Origin: Pohlia nutans
Taxonomy: Eukaryota > Streptophyta > Bryopsida > Bryales > Mniaceae
Reading direction: 5' to 3'
DNA length: 64,000 nt
Assembly: GCA_022496805.1 (NCBI GenBank)
Contig: CM040094.1
Span: forward strand, 15,337,501 to 15,401,500
The position numbers and the translations under genes are program-made. Numbering within the stretch: position 1 is the first letter of the stretch; each line of letters begins with the position of its first letter. The notes beneath the pieces are model-generated. The model ran no database searches and had not been told where the DNA came from. It saw only the letters and a list, made by a program, of their open reading frames with translations. Of the stretch, positions 22,237-34,762 are shown one piece after another.

Positions 22237-23377
22237 CCCTTTAGTGCCCAAGGTAGTGAAGTTGGGTGCATTGGATTTCAGTGGGTTTTTTCACCATCAT
22301 TGATATTGCCAAAAAAAGAATGGATTAAAAAATAAAGTATCTATACAATCGTATTCTTAATTGGAGTGTAGATATTTTACTAAAATTTGATAATCATCCA
22401 ATGGTGGTTGTGTAAGGTTATGGTATGTTTTTGAACCGTATAATGTACACTCAACTATAAGATTTTGGAAGGTGTGTGACTTCAAAGTTAAATAAAATTT
22501 GGGTTAAATTTTCAAAAATGAAAGTGAAGATGTTCATCAATGACCTATGTCAACACCTCTTCGTTGCAATCTTTCATATCAAGAACAGACTCACACATAA
22601 ATTTTGCGAGCTTTATAAGTGAAAATGACTTATCTATGTACGGTTTAGGACAAAATTTTATATGTCAAATAATGAAAGGAGTTAGTACATTGATCAAGAT
22701 TTGAATACGGTACATAAACTAATGGTATATAAACAAGAGAATACAATCCAAAAAAATAAAAGAAATACCGCGTAGCATGTGTTGTATTTGTAAGTATTTA
22801 TTGCATTTTCAAATATTTGCAGTAATTTTGCATTCTGTTCATAGGTATTTCAATAGTTATACAATTCCAAATTGAAATTTTCTTTTTCTAAAATATGTAA
22901 ATTATAAATTTGCAAACATGAACTTCAAAATTCAAACTCCAATAGAGTTAACAGCAAAATCCTTCAAAATTTGAAGAAGAGACCTAAAATTTTGCTATTA
23001 TAAAATTTTATTTGGTTACTTCAAATAATTAAAAGGTATAAAAGAGCTTGGTGGTCTACAATTATTAGATGTGTAAGAGTTTGGTGGTCTTCAAAGTCAC
23101 GTGAAACTTTTTTGGGCACCAAAAGAGGAGCTCAAAAAAGCTTCATATGAATTTGAAGACCACCAAGGTCTTATACACCTAATAATTGTAGACCGCCAAG
23201 TTCTTCCATACTTTTTAACTATTAGGAGAGACCAAATAAGACTAAATTAAAACAAAATTCTAGGTATCTCTTTCAAAGTTTGAAGGACTATGCGGATAAC
23301 TCTAATTCTTCACAAATTTCTGTTATTTTCATTTTCAACACTATAAACCATAATTTGGTTTGTTGGGCACTAAAGGG
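22237..23377. mobile_element. piggyBac-like element (family D) with internal hairpin
   Basis: 1,141 bp between TTAA at 22,233-22,236 and 23,378-23,381. TIR CCCTTTAGTGCCCAA / TTGGGCACTAAAGGG, 13 of 15 or better. A long imperfect inverted repeat fills about 22,930-23,300, including GGTCTACAATTATTAGATG and CACCTAATAATTGTAGACC. No transposase ORF. Confidence 0.8.
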
Positions 23378-23381
23378 TTAA

Positions 23382-24643
23382 AGGTAGCATGCATAAACTA
23401 GGTCTTGATGGCCTAATTGGGAGCACGAAATATAGATGCAGGAAAAGAGCTTGGCATTGTATATCCAAAAGCATAACTAGTTTTCAAGCGAAGTTCAAGT
23501 GGAGTTCTCTTCCTGTAATTATACTTTTTGACAATTATTGTTCATGAATAGTTTTTATGATCGGGACTCTTGGCTTAGGTGGGAACTCTCCTTTAGTATT
23601 GGGGAAGTCACAAGTTCCACACCTGATGGTGCAGGGCCTTGCTCTAAATTATTGTCTAACTCACTATAAACTAGTTTTACAGTCTTTTTGAACTCAAAAC
23701 GAGTCAAGGTGACTTTTTGAACTCAAAACGAGTCAAGGTGAGTTTAAGGTTTCTTTCCACTTTGAAACACTCTTTTGCTCTCAGCTCTCAAAAGCATTAT
23801 CTAGTCCATATTAACATACTGATACCACTAGAAACATGTGTCTTATTTGTAACATCTTGAGGACTCTGGCTAAGAAAGTAACATTATGTTATTCATGAGA
23901 TATAGATGGTACCTGAGAGACTAGTCTCAGAAGTTGCAATCACAGAGACAGGGTCTTTCATTTCTCACAAGGATTGAAAACAGTAATGAACTAACCTAAC
24001 TTAGAATACTGGCATAATCTTGAATCAAGCTGTCTACAAATTAAGAAACCAAGTCACTTGAGTGTACAGTTACTCTCACTGGAGCTTGAGAATCACAGAT
24101 CATACACTACTAAGATGATGGTTTTATTTTACTGTACAAGAATAAGCCAATACCATAGATGAGGATAATGCATGTGGAGCAAGAACAATGGCATCATCTC
24201 TGTTACATTCATCATGCATTTCAGTACAAATTCTCCCTCTCACAAACACTTAATGACAGCCATGACATCTGTACTCACTCTTACTCCATGAGGTTTTTGT
24301 GAAAATTAATATTGAATGAGACTGATGTGGTGAGGGCACCTACTCACTTGAAATAGTGTGGAGAAAGAACAATGACGTCTCTGCTGTGCCATTCATTATT
24401 TCAGTACGTCTTCTCACTCGGTTCACAACTACTTAATGACAACCGTGAAATCAGTTCAATTATTCTCTCACCTCATGAATAATCTCATACATTTATGTAA
24501 TACTGATGTAGATGCAATTTATTCTCTAATTGTGTACATTTTCTCATACATGTGTAATACTGATGTAGTGAAGGCACCCACTCACTTGAAATAATGTTGT
24601 ACATTCCGAGAGTTTCATGGCCAATAAAGACTGCAGCGATCAA
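23382..24643. other. Gene-free downstream region of TSC10
   Basis: No gene is supported. A 29-base unit (TTTTTGAACTCAAAACGAGT...) is duplicated head to tail at about 23,685-23,745. A longer similarity links 24,300-24,350 with 24,480-24,590 (ACTGATGTAGTGA, GGCACC(T/C)ACTCACTTGAAATA). Confidence 0.5.
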
Positions 24644-26458
24644 TTAGCTGCTGCCATTGATGGATGCTTGCGGTGAATGCCATTTGTGGTGAATGCTTTT
24701 CAATTCCTTAGCCAAACCTGCTTGTGCGAGGTACGTGATAAGCCTCAAGGGACCAATTACAATGGCCTCCACCAGGTTCACCAGAAAGGAATCCGATGGC
24801 GCAAATCCACGAGTAAGAACGGCAAGCGTCGGACCCAACCCAGGGGTGGTAGTAATCAAGAATGTGCCCTTCTTGATGCCTGCGAGCGCGATTCCTGCAA
24901 CAGTCTCTGGGGTTTGCGCCTGCTTTCGGTTGTAAAAAGATGCCGCTTTCATTCCTTTCATCAGCTCCTCGTCATTGTCAACTGAATATGAAATAAAGTA
25001 GTAGCATCAAGCCAGACCCCTCTCCAATAGTTGTAAGGAACATTGCAACCTTAAAAAGCCCACCAATTGTGATTTAAGAGAAACGTGTCAAATGAAAGGT
25101 GTTTGTTTGATAATTTAGTGCACTCACCGCTATCCAGAAATCCCGTATCAACAAACCCAGGGCACACCAGATTCACACGCATGTTGTAGGGTGTCAGCTC
25201 CAGTCGCAAACTCTCCGCTATGCCCTTGACAGCATACTTCGTTCCCGTGTACACGCCATTTCCGTACAACCAGCACTGCAAAGACTCAAGCAACTTCAAT
25301 GTCAAGACACATCATGGTCGATCTTTCCAGCCATATTTAGAAATTACTGCAGATCAACAAATAAACAGTGCCACGCAAAGTATGTACAAAATATCAGTCA
25401 GTTTCATCCACGAACACAAGAGCGGTGCATTTTCTCGCGCGGTGTGAACGCATCCTCCTTACCAAAGACGCCAAGCTGCCGACGAACACAATTGAAATTG
25501 GGTGTTCGTAGCTCCGCTGCTTGAGCTGAGGCAGTATGGCCTGCACGGGGTACACAGAGCCGAGCACATTGGTCTTCACAACGACGTCTACATCTTCCAC
25601 GGAGAAGTCTTCCATGAAACCACTTCTTGTAATCCCTGCATTGTTGACTAAAATGTCAATCGGTCTCCAGTCGAATGATTCCTTCACCGCCGTAGAAATA
25701 GCGCCATAATCAGCCACATCTGCGGCCTGAGATCAGTCCACATCAGTCAGTACTGAATGCAAATTAAAAGATGTCGATTCTCTTCCAGTCGACTTCTCGG
25801 GGGTGCACTATGTTAAATTTGTGAAAGTATACATGAGTGCACAAAAGGGTATTAACTTGAACATTGGCGTACATAATATACGTACAATAAACATATTTAG
25901 AGCTCAATATATTGATGTATACTTAACTTAAACATATATTTAGGACAATATATCTGTGTACGAAGGCTTTAGACATATAAACCCTCGTGTATAAACCCTC
26001 GAGGATTTTTCGAAGGGTCCATGAACGCAGGTGATTCTAAACATAACTTAAAGTGCACTCCCGGGGTCGACTTCTCTAGTTAGGAAGCATTATCGGGTGG
26101 CCACAACTCACACAGTTAATTAAATCACGACTCCATCCCTTCGCAAGATTTTCCGGCAATCTAATGTCGTTAGATGTATATATACCTTCACAAGGAGGCG
26201 GTCCGCGGGAAGCTCCAGTTCTTTCAGCAAAGACTTGGCGACTTTGTTCATTTTCTCGGCACTTCGTGCAACAAGCGTCAGGTATGCACCTTCTTGGAGC
26301 GCTTGCTTCGCCAATGCCAAGCCGATGCCGCTCGATGCGCCCGTGAGGAATATGTGCTTTCCTCGGAGATTGCTTAGAAACGGTTTCTTCCGTTTCAATG
26401 CTAATAGGAACACCGTAGCTACTAAGCCAAAGGCAATCCATTCATAATGGAAAGACAT
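24644..26458 (-). CDS. TSC10: 3-ketodihydrosphingosine reductase (KDSR/TSC10)
   Basis: Four exons on the minus strand, 26458-26186, 25726-25463, 25275-25128 and 24981-24644, join in phase to 340 aa. The enzyme is a short-chain dehydrogenase that reduces 3-ketodihydrosphingosine to dihydrosphingosine with NADPH at the ER, the second step of sphingolipid synthesis. Evidence: an N-terminal hydrophobic helix (about 5-21), cofactor loop TGASSGIG (39-46), ILVNNAG (116-122), catalytic S174, Y188 and K192 in YTGTK, and CPGFVDTGF. The long hydrophobic C-terminal third fits the family rather than a soluble SDR, and the length is close to the usual ~330. Intron 1 carries a Mutator-like MITE. The ATG is the first in frame and gives the expected membrane anchor. 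Confidence in the KDSR call over another ER SDR is good but would profit from alignment. Confidence 0.88.
25799..26065. mobile_element. Mutator-like MITE in TSC10 intron 1
   Basis: 267 bp. Ends GGGGGTGCACT and AGTGCACTCCCGGG are inverted. It is flanked by a perfect 11-bp duplication, GTCGACTTCTC, at 25,788-25,798 and 26,066-26,076, a size typical of MULEs. It is the uninterrupted sister of the element at 5,653-6,480. No ORF. Confidence 0.85.
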
Positions 26459-26804
26459 GTCTGGCCCGTACTACAACTCCTGCTACTTCACTCTCAAGAT
26501 TTACTGCGAAACAAGCGCGCAGCTGCACTTGTGACCCTGACAGCAACTATATCACAAGAAAGCGGGAAAATCACTCTGAACCAGCAAATCACAGATCGCG
26601 CCTACCCGTTGGTATAGAACAACTGCGTTTCAAGATTGTTTGTCGAGAGATCGAAGTCAACGAGGCTTTTCACTGATACTTAATAAATGACAGGCGGAGG
26701 CAGTATGTGTGCATACAAAAACCTTGAAATGTTGCAAAGACTCGCCTATCACAGAATTTTTGTGCGAAACAAGCGGCTGCACTTCCTAGCAGTTGAAGCG
26801 ATCA

Positions 26805-27250
26805 ACAGAGCATCAAGAACAACCAGATTGCAGCTCTGTCACAAGAAAGCGAGCAAGAAATTAGTAAGAACAACCGGATTGCAGCTGTATCTTCAGAAAG
26901 CGACTAAGTAGCAACTAAGTAGCAAGAACAACCTGATTGCAGATATATCACAAGAAAGCGAACAATAGAGTATCAAGAACAACCGGAATGGAGCTATATC
27001 TTAAGAAAGCGAGTGCACAACAAAGTTGCGACAACAACCGGATTGCAGCTATATCACAAGAAAGCGAGCAATAGAGTATCAAGAACAACCAGATTGAAGC
27101 TATATCTTAAGAAAGCGAGCAACAAAATAACGAGAACAACCGGATTGAAGCTATATCTTAAGAAAGCGAGAACAACCGGATTGCAGCTACATATATCACA
27201 AGTAAGCGAGCAAGAAAACAACAACGGGACTGCAGTTATATCGCAATCGA
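26805..27250. repeat. Minisatellite upstream of TSC10
   Basis: About eight to nine degenerate units of roughly 45-55 bp, each containing AACAACCGGATTGCAGCTAT and TCACAAGAAAGCGAGCAA variants. It starts about 350 bp before the TSC10 ATG, so it may lie in the promoter or 5' UTR. No coding potential is implied. Confidence 0.8.
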
Positions 27251-27502
27251 AGTAACAAAATTGCAGGAAATTATGACTACCTGTACTTCGAAACGTTGAT
27301 GAAGAGCGAGTGCGTTTCGAGGATGTCTGTGTACGCCTCTGCAACTTACGAAAGAGTTATATCGAAACGTGCAGCAGCTGCAGGACTATTAATTAACAAC
27401 GTACTGGCGGAGTGAGGGGATCATGTGTACTGTAGACTTGTACAAAAATCATGAAGTAAAAGTCGACAAAAACAGAGCATATCAATTCGTTTAAATTCTC
27501 GA

Positions 27503-27904
27503 GCTGACGGGTGGTTGTTAAATTCTTCTGGTTTGTTGTTTCTAAAGGAGACCGACACTCACGGCTTTCTTGTGGAAGACGAAGCAAAAAATGGCAATTA
27601 GTGTGGCCCATGGCGGAGTTCAGCACAACAGTTCCTTCAGTGGAACCGTCCTTGTGTGCGTGTAGAAGTTCCAGCACAACAGTTCCGTGAATGAAACCGT
27701 CCTTGAGCTGACGGTTGTTAAATTCTTCTGGTTTGTTTGTTTCTAAAGGAGACCGACACTTGTGGGACGCTGTGTGAGGAAGCAAAAATAGGCAATTAGT
27801 GTGGCCCATGGCAGACTTCAGCTCGACAGTTCCTTCAGTGGAACCGTCCTTGTGTGCATGTAGAAGTTCAGCACAACAGTTCCGGGGATGAAACCGTCCT
27901 TGTG
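27503..27904. repeat. Tandem duplication of about 200 bp
   Basis: Two units start at 27,503 and 27,705 with GAGCTGACGG. Both hold TTAAATTCTTCTGGTTTGTT, TCTAAAGGAGACCGACACT, GCAATTAGTGTGGCCCATGG and GAACCGTCCTTGTGTG. A smaller internal repeat, CAGCACAACAGTTCC, occurs within each unit. The rest of 27,905-28,744 shows no gene. Confidence 0.75.
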
Positions 27905-28744
27905 TTCATGAGCTCATAATGGTTTCTTGTGTGCGTTTCCCTTTTAGTCTCACTTTTCCCACCGAGGCTCAAGAGTTGACACTTGTTAAACTTTCTTTTT
28001 ACAAGCAGGTGAGTCAACATTAAACTGGTGAATAAGCAGCTTTAAAGCTCAATGGGAAAAGTGAGACTCGCATGGTAATCACACACGGAATCGCGTATGA
28101 GACCTAGGTGAGTGCATGCAATCAATATTATCTAATTCTAAAGTTTCAAGAGCGGAACCATTCCAACATATGCATGCGTACCACTCTAGGTTGTATAATA
28201 GATAGGTAACCCACACGGCACATCAGTTCTAGCAGCAGAATTTACAATCTTGGGGAGCATGCGTATGTGCGTTCATTCACCATTGTACATTATATAATAT
28301 AAATTGTAAGTGAACAAGGGTTCCGTCGTTGAAATTGTCGTGTCGCACTTTGGCAAGAGCCAACCTAGTCTATTAGATAAAGCAAAATGTTCATGCGCAC
28401 AAACACACGCCATAATGATTCCACCATTGAAATTGTTGTGCCAACATATTATTGACTCTTGGACTTGATACTTGTAGGTTGAAAGGTTAGGAATTTGCAT
28501 CTCAAGCGTTTAACACTCTTCATCACACGACTTGAGTTCTCGACAAACCTAATACAAAATAAATTGAAAAAAGAAAGTTTGTGGGCACCAATAAGCCACC
28601 CAAGGAGAAACAAAAGTCATGAGTTCAATGACAGTCACAATGACGTCACATTTTCTCATAACTAGAAAGCCCTGGGTTTAATCATCACTTTGTGATCTCA
28701 TGGTCATTCAATGAAGTACCTAAAACCACTCTATTCACACCCAA

Positions 28745-29137
28745 CATAACATTCAGTAGCCTTCCAAAAGGGTGCCTTTTAGTTTCACCTTTGTATATAG
28801 AGTGACCAATGATTTGTAATTGAATGAACTATTGAATCAAATAAACAATTACAATACAATGTTGAATTGTGATGGAATCAAAATAAACAATATCAAAACA
28901 TTATTGAGTTGTGAATCAATCAAATAAACAATTGCAAAATAGTGTTGAATTGTGATTGAGTGAGTACTTTTGATTACCATGGTTGATTGCTCTTGTTTAA
29001 TGCCACGTGCCCCCATAGCTATTGATTTGATGTGGAATATCCCACATCGTTTCATTGGGAGGATGAAATGATGTGGGATATTCTACATCATTCCATCCAG
29101 GAGAAGGCAGGAGCATGTAAGGCTAGTGAATGTTATG
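28745..29137. mobile_element. TIR-type MITE with CATAACATT ends, copy 2
   Basis: Left end CATAACATTCAGTAGCCTT and right end AAGGCTAGTGAATGTTATG. It holds a strong internal palindrome around GATGTGGAATATCCCACATC. Full-length sister of 12,481-12,810, longer by repeats of the CAAATAAACAATT...TTGAATTGTGA block. No clear target duplication. Confidence 0.7.
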
Positions 29138-29164
29138 AATTCCACCTATCACTTCCTACATTTT

Positions 29165-29455
29165 TTGTGATGAGGTGTAATTGAGCGAATCCCGAGGTGA
29201 AATTGAGTGAATCCTGAGATGAAATTAATAAGTGAATCCCAAGGTGGAATTGGATGGATCCCAAGGTGGAATTGCACTGGTAAAAAAGGTAGCAGTGTTT
29301 AGGGAGATGCCCAGGCAAGTGATGCCCAATTCCACACATGCACAGTGATTTGGCTGGGAGTGCCACCTTTTCTACTAGTGTTGGATGAATCCTAAAGTGG
29401 AATTAGAGGAATCCCAATAAACTGGAGGAATCCCAAGGTGGAATTGGGGATCAAC
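29165..29455. repeat. Minisatellite interrupted by a mini-CACTA
   Basis: Units of about 20-22 bp of the form GAATCCCAAGGTGGAATTG run from about 29,180 to 29,274 and resume after 29,381 to about 29,450. The interruption is the 106-bp element at 29,275-29,380. Confidence 0.7.
29275..29380. mobile_element. Very short CACTA-type MITE
   Basis: 106 bp. Left end CACTGGTAAAAAAGGTAGCA and right end TGCCACCTTTTCTACTAGTG are inverted over about 20 bases with few mismatches. It is flanked by TTG on both sides (3-bp duplication), as CACTA elements make. It sits inside the minisatellite, whose repeat pattern supplies the expected empty site. Confidence 0.75.
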
Positions 29456-30106
29456 GGAATAAGGTCTTGGGATGCGGTTTAAGGTATGTCCACCTTATTA
29501 TTGACGAAAGCATGGACCCGGGCGGGGTTGGTGTAAGAGCAGGTGAAAAGAGCAGGTTGGGGCAGGTGAAAGTGCACTGGGATGCCCTATGCCAAAGTGA
29601 CATCTCACCATAGTTTGGTGCTTTGTCTTGAATTGAAGTTGGTGTGAGAGACGGGATTGTGTAGGCGTATCGCACTCCCAACTGTATTAGATGCCCCCGC
29701 CCTGCCTCTTTTGCATGTCTCACTTCATCGCTCATGGCCCTGGCCCTACTATACCATTGACTCTGGCTCCTCCTTTAGCCCTCACATTCAGTGCTTTCCA
29801 TACCATGCTCACTGCGGTGATCCACCCAACCGACCTAATCCCTCCCCTTTACGGTACAACACATTGAATTCGCAGTCGGTTATATCGTAGCAGCTACACT
29901 GATTATCCCGTTTTGTGAGTTGGGGTTTATGGTCGGAATTAAGTGCAAGATGGTAATGGGCATTGAATTTGCACACTCCTATTATAATCCGAAAACTTGA
30001 TGGAGTTGAACATTTTATGTTTAGATAACAACTCTTCAACAATGAATGGGGAGAATCAGCCTCTAAAGTAGACATACACATTACCATCCATTTAATAATT
30101 CCCTCT
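29456..30106. other. Gene-free stretch
   Basis: I see no supported gene or element. Near 29,640-29,760 the composition is more GC-rich, but no splice-consistent coding frame emerges. Confidence 0.4.
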
Positions 30107-30110
30107 TTAA

Positions 30111-30681
30111 CCCTTAAAGGACCAAGGTTGATTTTCCAAGTTCGGTCAGCTTTGAGTATTGATCCTCAATTATTGAGATTTTTTGTGGTGATTCTACTCT
30201 TTGTAACAAAGATGGGATGGTAATTTGCGTGCATAGATGATTTATAAATCAAAAGATACAATCGTGCAAAGATGAGTAACCTAATTGCGGGCATATCCTG
30301 AAAATTTTCATACAATGAGCTATGCATTTGAATTTTTGTACAAAATGAGCTAACGCCCCCATATACACAACTGCCAAACTCATTTTAGCAAATCTGAGAC
30401 TAAAATTTGTATTTTGGGCATTTTCAAAAAGTTTCAAACTTGGACAACAAGCCAAAAAAAAAAGTGCAACCAACTCCAATAACCAACTTTGAAGCTTGTA
30501 ATTTTACTATTGAAGAACCCTGAACAACTAAAAAAATTTAGGTTGTAATAAATTCAAATTGGTTGAAATATCCTATGGTTGGATGAATCGAAAAAGTTTT
30601 AGATAAAAAACTATTTGTCTTTTTACAAAAAGGGATATTTTGAAGTGTTTGGAGAGAAACAAAACTATGATCCTTTAAGTG
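30111..30681. mobile_element. piggyBac-like MITE
   Basis: 571 bp between TTAA at 30,107-30,110 and 30,682-30,685. Left end CCCTTAAAGGACCAAGG, right end ATGATCCTTTAAGTG, with mismatches that suggest age. AT-rich, no ORF. Confidence 0.7.
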
Positions 30682-30685
30682 TTAA

Positions 30686-31972
30686 TATACATTTGTGTTT
30701 TAAAATGTATGCCACCAGTACATTAAGTATCCTCAGTGCTGAAATACCTATTTTTTGACAAAAATAAAGTCTTTAAAATGGAATATTCTTCAATATTCAC
30801 TATTTCATTATACAAAATAAATTTTCCCAATAATTTTGACATTTATTTTTCAAATATTTTATGTTGAAAGATCAATAGAATTAAAGTTGGGGGATAAAAA
30901 GTTAACATCATCTTTATCATCACAGCCAACGCCAATACGCAAGACCAACATAAAATTCTTGTAAACCCTCAAACATTAAAAAGGTCCTTGGAAGGCAACC
31001 CGATGAGCATCTCCAAAAGTCTACAACAGCTACTTCTACTTTAAAATAATTTAATAATAACAATAATGATATATTTGATTTTCTTTAAACTCCAACCTAC
31101 CATCGACGCTATTGACCAACGTTTTTGTTGTTATTTTAATAATAAAAATGCTTTGTCTCTCTCCACAATTTTTGCCTGATCATAGCTATCTCCTTCTCCC
31201 ATTCCTTCATTTGATTGTGAATTGTTTCACAATTGTTTAATTTAAACACAATTTGAAAATTGAGCCTCGCTTTTTCATCACCTTTTCAAAGCACCAATCC
31301 ATTTCAATTTTGGTTGAGAGGATTTACTTTTTTCTCCATTATTCTCCCATAAACAAGCTTGTGGGGCTTGCTTTAACTTAGGTGCAAGCACAATCGTTTG
31401 GACTATCTTTACTTGGAGAAAGTGACAAGATTAGACCACAATGTTTAAAGCAAAAAATGTATACAAAGGTGACCAAAAGTCTAAACAATGTCTTAAATTT
31501 ATTTTCTGAGTGGTAAGGAAAATGATCTAACCAACCAAAATTATCCGTTCTTTGTTTTTGCTAGAAATATATTTCAAAATATGCATTAAAATTATATCTC
31601 ACTCGAAGAGACACTTAAAAATAAATTCACAAGTTTCAAAAACAAAAAAACCAACCAAGCGGCTCGTCGCGGAGTCTCTGCCTTATTATTTACCCCAAAT
31701 TTACTTTACTTTTTGCCGTGCAGACACATAACTCCTCAAAAACGAAGCATTTCCGTAGTCTCTTCCCCAGAAAGGCAGGGACAACAAAGTTTTTTTCTTC
31801 ATCTTCTTACATTGAATATAGATTTACACCTTTTGGTGCAATTACTATGAGTTACACTGAAATTCACATCATGTTTTACATCTTTCTATAACTTTTTACT
31901 TGCATCAAAGTTTTTAATTTATCAAGGAAAAAATCATGCATGACTTTATACTAACCCATTTTGAGTTTAAAA
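30686..31972. other. AT-rich gene-free stretch
   Basis: No gene or structured repeat is recognised. Confidence 0.4.
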
Positions 31973-33577
31973 TTATACTTTCAATCTATTATACAATAGA
32001 GCATGTTTTGTCTCACTCGACCGTTCCGCGCTGGAATCCGTCGAGGAGACAACCCAAGCTCAAAAACATATGCGTTCATCTTCATCTGCGTTCCTTCTTG
32101 ATTTCTAAATACTTCCGGCGGAGCCTCTCTCGGTGCGTTGCTTTGCTGGCTGTGCTTTGCTGCTCCAGTTTCAATAGGAGTTTTCTGATTTCATCGCGTT
32201 TTTTTGTAAGTATATTGCTACCGTAGGATTTGAGCAGAGACTGCGGATTGTTTCTATTTATTATTTATTATTTATTTATATTTATATTTTATTCCTTCCC
32301 CTCTGGATTGGTTACGATGGCGAGAGTTTTCGTCGTCATGTTGTGGTGGAGGCGTCTTTGATTGAGTGGCGACCGAGGGCGCAGAGTAGGGTTTTTTATT
32401 TTTGGTGTTTGTTTTCGGTTCGGGGGACGAAGTAGGCTGGCGAAGAGGTCGCTGGTGGAACCAGGAGGCCTTTCGACCATTGCAAGCAAGGGTGATTGTA
32501 TTGGGGGAAATTTATGGAAGGTGAAACGTAATCGCGGCGTTCTTGAGGGTTGGAAAGTTTCAGTTCAAGTCGCGTAAAGGAAAATCAGGGTTTCAAAATT
32601 GGATGAAATTACTTCCTGCACTCAATTACTTGGGGTGTGGAGTTGGAGCGATCGCTTATGATTGATTCAGCAGGTCGCTCAACTCACATGGAGTTCAATT
32701 ACCTTCAGGTTCTGCACTTTTCCGTGTGGCGGGTGCATTTACTTTGATTATGTATTTTGAAGAGGAGATTTTTACTTTTGAAAAGAGTGTAGCATAGAGT
32801 ACTATTCCGATTATTTCCATTACTGTGAGACACAGAATTAGTGCAAGGCTTTACGCCAATCCTCACACTAATTTCAGTACATACATCTCCAATGTACATT
32901 ACTGTAAGAATTCTCAAATTCTCTCAATTACTATGGCTCACAGTAATGGCAATAACCGGTGTACTGGACGGATGCTTATGAAAACTAGATCACTGATCTC
33001 AATACATTACCCAGTCGAAGGGGCAAGCTCAAACTATGATGTGAAATTCGAGTACCCTAGATACTGAAACGCATTGGTTACGATACCTTTAGGCATCGTG
33101 CCCAGACTGAGAATGCCTATCAATCGTAGCAATACATCCAACTGGCTTTAGCCACTTTCGCAATCTTTTTCACACACAGTATCTCGAGTAGTGGTTTAGG
33201 GTTTATACAGCTGCTATCATTTTAAACGTGGCTTTTCTGTTCGTGCATCATGGAGCTTACAGAGTATGTTGATCCTTTGAGGGGATGTGTGATAGAAATG
33301 TTGTTGTATCACGACACTAACATTTTCTTTCAGAATGAAGGAATCGGTATTTCATCAAACCATGATGAGAATACCACATTGTAACATAGAGATGACAATC
33401 ACCATTGTAAAAAAAGATAAATAAATAAAATAGAGGCAATGTTTGAGGCCTTCAATGTATATTTTATTTTCATATATATTTTATTTTTCTTGAATCAACA
33501 TATTTGAAGTCCATAAAAGTTCTTAACATTAAACTAACGTCAATGTGCTCAACGGCACCGGTCCCACTAGTGAGACT
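31973..33577. repeat. Left arm of a 1.6-kb inverted duplication
   Basis: From TTATACTTTCAATCTATTAT to CACTAGTGAGAC this 1,605-bp sequence is repeated in inverse orientation at 34,328-36,930 with only scattered differences, roughly 1% by eye. The arm looks like the 5' part of a gene: a GC-richer leader (32,020-32,200), TTTTTTGTAAGT resembling a splice donor at 32,203-32,214, and a T/A-rich intron-like tract. No protein family is recognised. The outer ends carry no clear target duplication. Confidence 0.85.
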
Positions 33578-34327
33578 TACAATAAAAGATAAAAAAAATC
33601 TTAATAGAGTTAGTTCGATCCACAGTTGTTGCACGGAAAAATGTAATTTTGTCACATTGCATATACCTGAGTGCACTACACAAGCAAGCACAAGGGATTC
33701 ATGTAGATTCATGTGTTCTGCACTCAACTTTGATGAACCGTGTTCAGTATTCAGTTAGCTTAGATACGTTCTCTGAGCTTATTTATGGATAATCAAACAG
33801 AGAAACATACAAACTTACATACAGACAAACATTCTCAAACCCAATCACTAACAAGGTATACACTCTACCTTCGGGACAAATGGGCTTCTAAATGCACCTG
33901 AATGTTGTATAAACATGTGTACACAGCATCAAAAAATTTGAAGATTTACAAGGACTAAGCAATTACATTTTGCGTAAATTTCACATAATGAGTGATTGAA
34001 GGTTGTTTACATTTACTTTCAGATTATTGACAAGAAGACAACCTACCTAAAATAGAAAATCTAGGTTGTCTTCTACCCAATGATCAATGAGTGTAAACAA
34101 CCCTTGAGAAATATATTCCTCAATTCCAGAAAAGCTTCCTCAACCCTCGAAATAGAAGAATTAACTAGTCCAATAGTGTGGACCCTAAGCTCAATGGTAT
34201 GGACCCTAAGCTCAATGGTATGGACCCTAAGCCAGTAGGAGTAGGAGCAAACAAGAAGCTTATTAAAGGACACAGAGAGTGCAACTGTAGTTATGTCCCT
34301 AAACTGTGGATTTTTTCTCTAATATGG
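33578..34327. other. Spacer (loop) of the inverted duplication
   Basis: About 750 bp of unique sequence, with no gene. It contains a small 22-23-bp tandem repeat of GGACCCTAAGCTCAATGGTAT at about 34,178-34,232, and an inverted pair around ACCTACCTAAAATAG / CTAGGTTGTCTTCTACC near 34,035-34,078. Confidence 0.6.
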
Positions 34328-34762
34328 TCTCACTAGTGGGACCGGTGCCGTTGAGCACATTGACGTTAGTTTAATGTTAAGAACTTTTATGGACTTCAAA
34401 TATGTTGATTCAAGAAAAATAAAATATATATGAAAATAAAATATACATTGAAGGCCTCAAACATTGCCTCTATTTTATTTATTTATCTTTTTTTACAATG
34501 GTGATTGTCATCTCTATGTTACAATGTGGTATTCTCATCGTGGTTTGATGAAATACCGATTCCTTCATTCTGAAAGAAAATGTTAGTGTCGTGATACAAC
34601 AACATTTCTATCACACATCCCCTCAAAGGATCAACATACTCTGTAAGCTCCATGATGCACGAACAGAAAAGCCACGTTTAAAATGAGAGCAGCTGCATAC
34701 ACCCTAAACCACTACTCGAGATACTGTGTGTGAAAAATGATTGCGAAAGTGGCTAAACCAGT

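Noticed and set aside
32289..33067. Two frames of 66-80 codons in the inverted duplication, present in both arms
   Set aside because: They are identical only because the arms are duplicates; no recognised motif and no splicing.
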